Under the pieces are notes generated by a model. The model was given only the letters and a program-made list of their open reading frames with translations. It did not search any database and was not told the DNA's origin. A stretch of DNA of 64,000 bases, from assembly GCA_947623455.1 (NCBI GenBank), contig OX392529.1, positions 56,501,186 through 56,565,185 on the forward strand, given 5' to 3'. The translations under genes and the position numbers were made by a program. Each line of letters starts with the position of its first letter. Positions within the stretch are counted from its first letter, which is position 1. This DNA comes from Mimachlamys varia (taxonomy: Eukaryota; Mollusca; Bivalvia; Pectinida; Pectinidae). Shown in pieces: positions 1 to 12,100 of this stretch.

Positions 1-124
1 GTCCGATCCAATACAGTGAATCAGCTTGTCCTCTTCCCCCGAACAACTGACGTATTCAAGCAAGGCAGGATTCGTGCCCTGGCCAAAGGTGGTCCCATTC
101 TGATTGATCACGGCTACACCATAG
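1..124 (-). CDS. Exon: C-terminal half of SRCR domain, runs off the window edge
   Basis: The acceptor ...TTGTTTTAG precedes base 124, and the phase matches the previous exon exactly (AG plus C gives Ser). The exon encodes the second SRCR half: AVINQNGTTFGQGTNPALL, then YVSCSGEEDKLIHCIGSD, matching the family pattern FGQG-x-(G)-P-I-W-L-D-x-V-x-C-x-G-x-E-x-x-L-x-x-C. Both terminal cysteines are present. The frame is open to base 1, so the 3' end of the exon lies outside the window. Confidence 0.83.
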
Positions 125-3100
125 CTAAAACAAGTTAACATTAAAAATAGGAGCACGCAACTGAGAGCTGCCACAGAAATAAATATTGCTCCCAAGGCAG
201 GATTCGTGCCCTGGCCAAAGGTGGTCCCATTCTGGTTGGTCACGGCTACACCATTCCTAAAATAAGTAAGCATAACAAAATAGGACCACGCTGCCGACAG
301 CTGTAACGGAAATTAACAGTTAATTCAACGTTACTTTTCTGAGTGATTTTTTGGTTTTTAAGGATCATTTTCATGTATCATTTGCACGAGGTTCACTTGA
401 CTTCGTCAGGCAATGCAAACAACAACAAAAAACATTGAATTCTTATATTTACATTTTCTATTTTAAATTCCCCGCCATTCGCATGCACTTTAAGCTGATG
501 TGTCACACGGTGCTTCACTTTTGTTACATTGTTGCACACTTATCTTAATGTATGTACATACGCGGAACAGCCGTTAGCTACATTTTGTACTTTCATTCAT
601 CACTAGGCTACAGAAAAAATGTCGTCCTGAGATAAGTTTTTAATTTTTATGATACACATGTCCTATAGTCCTATAAATCTTGAACTTTGTTTTTTTACAT
701 TACGAATGGATTGGAATACCTTTCTAGTATAAAATGAATTACGGGGGTGTTTTTGAGCGGTTTGCATCGCGCAGCAGTAAAACATACCCACTTCCTGATT
801 TGGTCTTAGTTGAAGCGAGTCAAATGAAGTGGTCGGAAGTCTTATTTTGGATTTTAATAATGTCTTCAATGGAATTAAGCGTAGCTTATTGACGAAAGTA
901 GGATGGTGAGATTGGTGCGTTTAATAAAATGTAAGAGTGTTTTGGCAAGTTTTAGATTAGAACATAAGGGACCGACCCGACTGAAAACTGCAAGCATTTA
1001 AGGTAGACACACGGTACGGTTATATAGAGAATTTGTTGAACTAAGTTTAAATATAAACTGGTGTTTTTATAGTATTTTTTACACTTTTGGAAATTAAGAT
1101 CAACTTTCGATAAAAATGCCACCCTAATCTAAACTTCCCAAAAGTATAACATTACTCTTAGACTGGAAACCGTAGTATAGGTTAAAAAAAACTACACTGC
1201 GAGTGTAACAAATTATCGGGCTCCTGTGAACAAGCTGGACTACAGTAGCCTAGTCTTATAGGTTTCGTGAACACATTACAAATTCCAATTGACGGCTGTT
1301 GTATGTACTCTCGAATGATAACGTACGTTACTTTTTAAAAGATAACGAACTTATGTGACCAATTTCAAATTTAAACATCTGACATGAAATGAAATCACGA
1401 AATCCGAGTGACGGATAGATGATCTCATTTCCCACGACCTACGATGGACCTACGAAAAATTTAGGACCAATATATTCTAAATCTTCAATTAATACTTTCG
1501 GAAATATCAGTATCTTGTCAGATCAAGTTGTATTTAAGCTGACTATCACATGATACTGTCATAACTAATTGGCATGTAAAACAGTTATTTTACGTATGTA
1601 GGCACCCGTACAATATTGATCTATATTTACACAGGGTTAACGATATATTGTTGTAAACAAATGCATGACTTCGCCAGGAACGAACAAGTGCGTGCCCAGC
1701 TTACTTCATTGGGAAATGAAGCAAACAGATATTACTAATTGCAATGAGGCGGAGTGAAGTGAAAATGTAATTATATATATAGATTTTTATTAATTTTTAG
1801 ATAAATTATTAATTTTAAGATGAATTATGTCAGAAACTCAAAGTATTCTTTTAGGTTATGACGTATTTTGTTGATCTGGTTTTTTTTGTTTGTTTGACAA
1901 TTTTGTGATTTTTAGAAAAAATCCAAGAAAAAAAACCTATTTCCTATGTCCTTTGTAATCGTCAACAATTTATCAACCTTACTTTAACCAAAAATTCAGC
2001 CCGTAACGCTTACAATACATTATGTACATGATACTTAGGTAACGATAACCAAAGCTCTCTCCACCCCTTGAATATGTCATGGCAAAACTAGAGGCACTAT
2101 CAGGTCAAACAAACCCGATCGACCAATCGCCAGACTGCATGCCTGTCCTTTGAAGATTACAAGGTAGCCGCAACCGACTTCAAAGCTTGCCAATTTTTAC
2201 TGGTATGTGACTTTGTATGTTTGTCTCAACAACAAGGATCCTTCAGATTTCTCAAGACATATCCTATGGGTGTCGAGAGCGTAACCATTGGATATCGAGG
2301 ATGCATGATATAAAACTAATGTTGATCTTCAGTTGCGGTTATTATACAGTCAAACTTCGAACTTTGCGGGACCGTCGTGAAAACTTCGAAACATCGGGAC
2401 TTCGGCACAAGATAATTGAACATCGAACATCGACATGTATAATATATGAACTGTATATATGAAGAACCGATGCGGTGCTAGTGTAGCGTAACACAGGCTA
2501 AGAAATTGTAAATGCACATGTAAAAAGAATATTATTCTAAAACACACACTGTCATTTTTGTAACGTGATAATCTTGTAAGATATTTTTGTTGGTCAACTT
2601 AATTTTCAAACCAGGTAAAATTTTCACTTCGATTTATTAGTTGTTTTCATAACGAACGAGTCAAATTAAAACTTTGACAGTCAGACACAGCGAAAAATTC
2701 GATTCATTGAAGTTCGATTAATGAAAAGTAAATTAATAGTGTTATATAATGAAAAAAATCGGACTTTGTCAAAAGTTAGCACATCGAGAAATTCGAATCA
2801 TCGAAGTTCCATTAATCGAGGTTTGACTGTATAAGAATTGAACGTTATTAATTTAATTCCATAATGCTATGATCGTTTAGCAGTTTACTAATTGCATGAG
2901 GCAGTCATGCTAAATATGGATGTTACCGCTGAACATTCATTGGGTTTGGGTAAAGTGAATTATTCAAGGTCCAAAATACTTCGACGAGATATGAACTACA
3001 TGTATATGTACATTCACAATCATACCATTTATCAATACATCTACTTATTATTGATCAATAAAGACAATATGGTATCACTTTCTCTAGAAATTATTGTTCT

Positions 3101-6100
3101 AGTCATATTCTGAGATGACATACCTGTAACCCCAGTACTGTTTGCAGGCTACTTTTGCATTGTTTTTCGACCAGCCGGTTTCACCAAGAATTATTCCCCA
3201 CACACCTTCATGGTATATTTCTATTCGACCCTCGGTCGGAATAGAGCCATCTTTCAAAACAATGTCTCCTTCTGTAAGAGAATATAAATCCAATACTTCG
3301 GCTATAGTATACATGTTATATGGGATTTAATTTATTAAACAATAATTTAATATGTTACGAGACTTCAGCCGAGTGAATTATCTAAATTATGAAAAGAATT
3401 TAAATTATATTGTATTTCAGTCCAATTGAAATGCAGACCCATTGTCGCTCTGTTATTCTCCGCCTACATAACATCTGACAAGATCTCATAAGGGGTCATG
3501 TTCTGGTGAACTTTTGCATCAGCCAATCAAATTACCGCTTCCAGAATCTCAATCTGATTAAAATCATACCTTGATCTAAGCGTCGTTCCGTTAACTTATC
3601 TCTGCTGCGTTCAGATCTGACAATATCCCATAGGGGATCATGTCCCGATGACCTTTTGTATGAGCCAATCAAATTACTACATTCAGAATCTTGAAGGTGA
3701 ATTTTTGATGCGACAAAGCTTGCATAATCGCATTTGTCCGTTTAGTCATTTTGTCACCACAGAGTTCATGAGGAATAATGTGACGAAATGACTTGCTGCA
3801 AGATGACATGTCATTGAAAAATTATTTAAGTGTTAAGAGGCGACAAAGGTCATCTGAACGTGACCTCTTATGGGATGTTGTCAGATCTTTGTAAAACGGA
3901 GTGAGAACAAGGAACTGTATTTTAATCCGGTTTCCAGAATCTTGAACGTGAATGATTTTTAAGCGAAAAATGATTGCATAATCCTAATGTGCGTTAAGTC
4001 AGTTCGTCACAAGAAGGTATTGTTATGCATGTTATGACGAAATGACTTGCTGCAAACGGCTTTCATTCGGTTGCCTTACAGTTAGGGCGTAAAAATCGTA
4101 CCTGATGCCCCCATTGCATGGTCGTAAGAGGCGACTAAATTAGGTATGTTCTCTTTTCCATTTTTTTCTGAACAACGTTCCCCTTTCTAATGTCTCACTT
4201 GACAATACCTCAATTTTCGATTGGGAGTTCGCCCCTGTTAGAGAAGCTTTGGGTTCTGTTCAACCAAACCAAATCATTAATAATTCTCCTAGGGTTGGAA
4301 ATCAAGAGGCTACAAAGGTCATCAGAACATGACCTCTTAAAGGATATCTCCGAGGTTTGCTGGAGCCTCCATAGCCACGGTTAATCTCATTTGAGTAGTG
4401 GCACGGTACATAATAAACACATTTTCGTAGTACACGATTTGAAATTAAATATAACTAGTTTAATTTTACTTCTAAATTCATAAATTAAAGGGGTTTTACG
4501 CACCTGATCCTTCTGCTTCTACATTAGTTTAGAAATTTTGGATTCCTACCTTTTGGCCCCTAGCATCACTGAAGAGTCCTAGGAGGACGTTTAATTCATT
4601 TTTTCGGCATACTGTTGTAGCAGGGACATATTTTAGCGATTAGTTTAATCAATGTACTTGTATATGTAGTATTGATATTTTATAGGATTTTCCCGTTCGT
4701 CCAACGTATTTGGTAACGCGTCCGTAATGTACGTCGTCCGTAATAGTATCGTCCGTATTACTGTAGTAATGTATACGTTTTGTGTGCGTTCGTTTCGTCT
4801 GTTTTGTACTCTGTAATTGTAGTGTTCGGGTGGTCAGTCTGTAATGTTACGTCATGTAGTGTCTGTAATTTCATTGGTTGTTTTTATTGGACGTTTGGCG
4901 GGATTTATTCTTTGTTAGTGTAGACATATATTTTCCATCGACTGGACAGGACCTACCTAATTTACTCCAACCTGACCAATCTCTCTGTAAGTCTTTCACT
5001 ATTTTAAGTTTCTAGTATTCTCTAATTTTTCTATATACCTCTTTAAAATAAGTATAGGATACAGGTTTTGTACTTTATTATGGATTTATTAGTAAGAGCA
5101 AATTTACGACGAAATATGAATAAGATCTCGTTATTTAACTTGTATGAAAACTATCTAACTAGCTACAATTGCTTTATATTTGAAGTAATTATTATGGTCA
5201 GATTATTATATTCAGTTAATTAGTTTATTTCATGAACTAATGTAGATGTTTTATGAAAAAGATATATTTGGTAAAAGTGATAGTTTTATGTGTGTAATAT
5301 GCGTGGAAGTATAGAAGGGTTTTGTTTATATTTTTAGTGTGTAAAGTTTGTACCCTGTAGACGTGCGAGATATGCACGGGTGCTCCGTACCTGGGACGTG
5401 AGCTCTGAGTCACACTCAGGTATGTGTATTACATATCGGAATGATTATTTGTGTACAACTTGTTTAAAATGTAAAGATAAATCTATCTTTTACTTATCAT
5501 TTTAACTATGGATCTTTGTAGAAATGTAGTTTTGTAATTGTGATAGCGTAAAGTATTGTTTCAGTAATTTTGTCATTGTACGAGTTATTTCCCTTTGTGT
5601 ATGCGAGTTGTGAATGTATGGTTAGCTTGATAGTGTATTGATTATTGTTTAATTATTTGTTACAGTGCTTTTAAATGACGTCCTACGGGAATAAACCTTG
5701 AACATAACCCCGTGGCCTTGTTGTATTTGAGACAAGATATACACCACTATTACACTGTATCTATAACTAAATTTAAGAGTTGCAGCATATGTGTGTGTTA
5801 CGTGATCCTTATGTAACGCAGTGGGAATGAGGATCTGCATTTCAAAAAGATTGCATGGTATTCATGTACGAAATGATGAATTAAATCGACTTAGTAAATG
5901 TGTGGGAGAAAATAAATATTTGTTTACTATTGGTTAGGTTGGCTTTCCATGTAATATGGATTTATGTTATCTGTTCTCCATTGCTTTTGTAAATGACTCT
6001 GGTTGTTAAAAGGCATAACAAGTCTTTAAAACCTAATTTACATGCATATTAAACTGCATGCAACAATACATGTATAAATAAAAAAAATCAGATATGATAA

Positions 6101-9100
6101 TAATACGTAACGGAATTTAAACCCACGAGGAAAGCAGGGTACATGTACATAACTAGTTAGAGGAGCGGAAAGAATTGAAGCTCAATAGAAAATTTACATG
6201 ATTTCAATTAATTTTACTATGCTTTATTGTTATCCAGGAGGGCATAATTAGAAAAAATACAAAAGGGAGATAACAAAATAAGAAACCAATTTACATATTT
6301 ATGTATCAAATATTACACCCGGCATGGCAATACGAGTCCGCTAACTGTGCACTGTGATGACGCGTCCTCAGGTATTCTATGTCTAAATAGGGTCATGAAT
6401 AATTGATACATATGGTTCTCGATAAAAATTATGCCGAATGATTTCTATGAATTTAAAACTAACAATATGCTGTATCAACAAATAGCATAAATATCATTTA
6501 CTGATTTTGAAAAGGTTTTGTGTTCACTGAGGATGCCTTACTTGTTTTCTTATAAAACACACATCCCTTGGTTTTCACGTGTCTTTGAATGGCAAAATTA
6601 TATATTAAGATTACGTAACACACGCATATGCTGCACCTAATAGATACAGTATGCCGAAAAAATGAATTAAACTGCATCACACAGCTGTTTCGTCCTCCTA
6701 GGACTCTCAGTGATGCTAGGGGCCAAAAGGTAGGAATCCAAAATTTCTAAACTTATGTAGAAGCAGAAGGGTCAGGTGCGTAAAACCCCTTTAATTTATT
6801 AATTCAGAAGTAACATTAAACTAGTTCTGTATAATTTCACTACGAAAATGTGTATATTAAGTACCGTGCCACTACTCAAATGAGATTAACTGTGGCTATG
6901 GAGGCTCCAGCAAACCTTGGGGACTAAAACAACCACCAGCAGAGTCTGCAACCCCTATCATAAAGATCACGTAACGAAAAACATGTTTTACACGTGTTTA
7001 ACGCGCTTTGTCAAATGTTGATATAATTTGCCAAAAAATTAGTTGGCCATTGTTTGGCATTCTGACTTAATAATCCCACTTCCTTTAAACATTAGTATCA
7101 TATTCTTTTAAAACATGTTTAGAATCAAGTTTTTAGTCAAATCCGCCTATTTATTTTAACTTGGAAATCGCAAACTAAATATTTTACAAACCAAACTCGG
7201 ACATCGTTGTAGTTCCTGAAAATTATTATATTTTAGAGTTAACCTTGTCGAGAGTGCAGCTGGTAGTGGTGGTCATTCTTGCGAGCTCGTCTATCATTAT
7301 TTTTGGGAATGTCACCATTTTGCAAATGAGTGTTTCGTTTCAAAATTTAGATAATTTGGATGTTCAAATAAGTTAAGAAATGATTTTGTTTGGACACTCA
7401 GAGTTTTCCGTGGACCAAATATTTTTTAGAAACGTGCACAACTTTATCAAATCCAGCAAGATATTTAAGATTAAATTGTTCTTTCAACTATGTACTTTTT
7501 TATCACTGTTGACATGCCATGTAAAATTTATATTGGGAGAAGGCGTTGATAAGTTGTAATAATTTGTGGCTAGTCCCCTGTCAACTTTTGGCAAGAATTA
7601 TGTTGAAACTAAAACAGGGAGTTGGTAATACGATTCCATAGAAATATATCGTACTAAGTAATAACAAAACTGTTGTTAGCAAAACTGTTTAGTCAATGTG
7701 TATGTTGTAAAAATATAAGTAAATGTTCCATTGAGTTAAAAAAAATTATGTTTTTAAGGCAAAAAAGTACATGCCTACTAAAAATGAGGAATTGTAACAA
7801 TAGAATCAATATCGAAAAGGGATACGAAATAAGAAATAAACGACTTTCAAGTTTGACTATATTGAACATAGAACAACGAAATAGGAACTGGCAAAAATCA
7901 TCGATGTTGTAGGAATGTCGTACATGGTATTTACCAAACTATATGAAACTCTCGTAGACCCAATCTTGTTGTACTGTGCTGCCATTTGGGGTCATAGTGA
8001 ACAGTCTCTGATAAACATAATCCAAAACCGCGCAATAAAGTTATTTTGGGGAGTCAGTCAGGACACTTCCAACACAGGAAAACTTATAACGATATAGGAT
8101 GAAAATCGAAGTTAAACAAAGCAACGACTAGAGGTATTCTGAATGTACAATCGACTCAAATTTATTTCCCAAGATCGACATTGACTTTATGGTGACAAAA
8201 TGACTAAACGTACAAATGCGATTATTAGTCCAGTCATATTAAGTTTTATCTTCGAACAAATTGCAATAGAATTAATTTTCGCCATTTATTACTCGGAAGA
8301 TATGCCTTAACAACATATCAAAAATAATGGCTGGGGAACACGCTCAATTTTACATTTAAAATATAGCGCGATTGCGTACTGTGTGGTTGGACGGCGAGGG
8401 CCACCGTACACCGTCTCGTGGTTGTATTTCACAAGACGTCATGCACCATCCGCAACGAATGCCTTTTACAACTAATGATATCGTCATTTTGCTGTGGTGC
8501 TTGTTATTCCTGATAATTAATACAATTATGTTCGTAACATGGTATCCTGAAAAATATAGATGGAAATAATAGAAAATGACATATCTCGTTGCATGTCGAC
8601 TGCTTGTTTGTTTACCTCCATGCCCTCCGAACTTACTCTGTCACAGAACATGTTCTTCGAAAGATTGCAGCTCTACAGTTTATTCAGGATAAATGAGGCA
8701 TTATTCAATTTGTTGAAAATGCATAGCCTGTTCATCGAGAGAGTTGTTATTTACTCGAATATATCGGAAGTTCGCCCGGTCACTATAATGGTACTGTGGT
8801 GTGTATATTGATAATATTGGATACTTCATGGGGTTCTCATAGTACCTAAATTGATATTCGTACGCTTGATGTTGCTTGAGTTTGTTTCTCTTTCTTCTGT
8901 TTCTTTTCAGTTTCTTGTTTGGTTTACCTATTTCTAGTGAATCGGCAAACGGTTCTGTGTAACAAATATCGGATTTTCAAGCACATACATGTACATGTTT
9001 GCACAGGAAATGCTGACCAAACGAATTTAAACCTGAGATTTTTTCCGTTTCATTTTATTTACTTTTATTTGTTTATGACACAAATATTAGATCTTTACAT

Positions 9101-12100
9101 ATTCTGAATATTATTTACCTCATGTTTAGTATTTACCTGTGTATTTAATTTTTGCTTTATCCACTCGTATATCTTTTTTTATTCTTTCTATGACATTTCG
9201 ATTTTGTCCATCAGTCGTAATTTTATAGCTTATCTTTAGTTGATGACACGACACAGATATAATTTTCATCTTTGTAGGACCAGTTTCACTAGTAATACCC
9301 GTGTCATTTGTACAAAAGACATATCTAACCCAACAGAAAGAATTGCACTGCGCGAAAAAGGTAGTACTGTTATCAATAAAGCTAGTCCAGATCGCCATGA
9401 TTCAATCAGAGCTGTAGCGGGCAAGCATGTACATAAGAAGTGCCGGCGACTTTATATCAATAAAAAACAAATAAGCAAGATTTTCCGCCAAAATCAGAGT
9501 TCCAATGTTAAAACGAGCAAAGAAATCTCTGAGCCGATTTTGCGTTTAAAACGACAGTACAATTTTGCCGAGCATTGCCTTTTTTGTGAACAAACTGCTA
9601 AAACTTCAAAAACGAAAAGGGGATGTGACGTATTTACCACCGTAAGGATGACTTCCAAGAACAAATTTTGTTGATATGCGATGAATGTCAGGACGATTGG
9701 GCGACTGAGATTCGTGGTAGACTTTCAAGCTATATCGGTGATCTACATGCGGCCGACGCTCTTTATCATAATACATGAAGCGTAGATTTTGGAACGAAGA
9801 GACACATACCGAAAGCTTTTCCGCCAACAGATCAAAACAAACGAGTTAAAACAACAAGAGGGAGACCGAGTATCCAACACGAACATTTTTTTTCAGTTGT
9901 AAATCATCTGCATGCAAATAAGGAGGAACAGATTACTGTGTCGGACCTTGTTAACAAGATGAAGGGTTTATGTGGTGATGCCGCATATACACAATGTCAC
10001 ATGAAAAACAAACTGCTTGAACATTTTGGTAATGACGTAGTAATCACAGAATTTCAGGGAAAGCCTAATGAAGTGACAGTGAAGACAGCCTCGTCGATTT
10101 TACAAACATTCTAACAGCGTCCAAACTTTCAGGATGCAGACCTGGAAAAGATGCCATTCATAATAACTGCTGCAAAATTGATAAAGAATAACATACTGGC
10201 CATGGAAACAAGTGTTTACAGCTATCCATCACCATCTGAAATTTCATCTGTTGAGGAAAACATACCTGCAAGTTTACGTGCAAGTTTACGTGCTTTTCTA
10301 TGTGACCTGTTTTAGGAAAAGACTGCAAAGATAAAAATGTCTTCAATAGAACAAGCAATACTTCAAGCAGCTAGACCACGCATGCATATAACCCTTACAG
10401 ATTGCACTTGGTATACAGCTTCATCATCAATTTGGCCCAAAGTTTCTCATTGAGACTCTCACTAGCCTGGGATTCTGCGCATCCTACTCTGAAGTATAAA
10501 TATTTGAAACTAGTGCCGCTGCAGCACAGGGAAGTGATATTCCTGGTTTTGATTCTGGGGATTTCGTGTAATGCGTTGCCGACAACGTTGACCACAATTC
10601 GTGCATCCTTGACGGGAACAATACCTTCCAAGGCATGGAGAATATTGAGTGTGTGGCACCTGGGGCAGAGAGAAAAACTCCCATACCAAGACTCGATGTA
10701 ACCCAGATTGAGTTAGTAGCATTAGGGAAAATCGATATAAAGTTCTACAAGTCAACGACAAACAACATGTCAACAGTACCTTTTCGCGAGCTGAGAGAAC
10801 TGCGAACGACCGACCACACTTAAAGGGTGACATGCTTGCCCATGATTGACATGAGTGCCAGTGAACCTTCCTAAATATATATTTGACGATGGCATTTATT
10901 TCTGACCATTGTCAGAGATACGCAGCAACACCAATATTGACATTCGACCAGCCACTCTCCTGGAAATCATACACAATCATCGCCAACGCGCATCGTCACA
11001 GTCCCATAAGATTTATTGTCTTAAGACTTGGTGGTTTCTATACGGAAGTGAGCTTATTGTGATTCATTTGCCGCATCAGGAATGGATATGGGCTTAGTGA
11101 AATCATGGAAACAGTGTATGCACCTAACGTGTAAGCCACATGCTCAATGGGAAAGCTGTCAGTCGAGCTGTAGGAGCACACATGCCTTTTGACGTTGCAC
11201 TGCAGGCTTTGATCGTATCGAATCCCATTACCATCTTCTGACATTCAGTTGTTGATTCAGCGAGGTTTGGTACTACAGTTGAGGTTGAGTACACTGAATC
11301 GGTACAGGTAGATGATGATGCCAAAGAGACAGACGCCGTTGTGAAGAAAGCTGTTGAGTTAAATGACCAGCCAATCGATGGAACGATTACAGTTGAAGAA
11401 AAATGTAAACGCGACGTGTTGGAAACACTGCAATACTGTGCAAGGCGATAGGTTCTCCAAGTCACCTGAGAACATCTAATCTCTGGGACTCAATATTCAA
11501 GCATAGTCAACCTCTTACGCCGATTCATCAAGGCAGAGAGAACAGGCAACTGGATGCTACACTTCCAAATCGTGGGCGAGATGCCGCCTTATTTTGCTCC
11601 GCTGGCTGTGGGGAATGTCGTGGGATCAGCTGTACCAATTACCGCAAAGACATTGATGTCACCTTTGATGCATGATGAATAAACATTCTATTGCAATTTT
11701 TTCTGTGTCTTTTTATTGGCACTGGACTATATGCAAGCTTTGTTGCCTCAAAAATCCACATTTCAAATTCTGAAGGTAGTAATTTGATTTACTAAGGGGC
11801 TGGACCAGAGTTGTATGCATTTATATGTATAGGGGAAAACTTATTCTATATGGTAGTGTAGGTTCTAGGCTTAAAAAATGGATTCTCGTTCGAAATCCTT
11901 ATATTTTTTTTCCCAGCATGGCCCAAATGTTTTCCGTTGGGCGAGAAACCATACTGGTTATATCTTTGCAAACTTTTTATTTTAAATAGTGGTATTTTGG
12001 GCTGGGGAACACGTTTAAAACAATAAATATCGATTTGGAGACTCTTTCCAGTGATTTAAATGTCAATCGAAGGATTCAAACCATATTTCCACACATTTAC

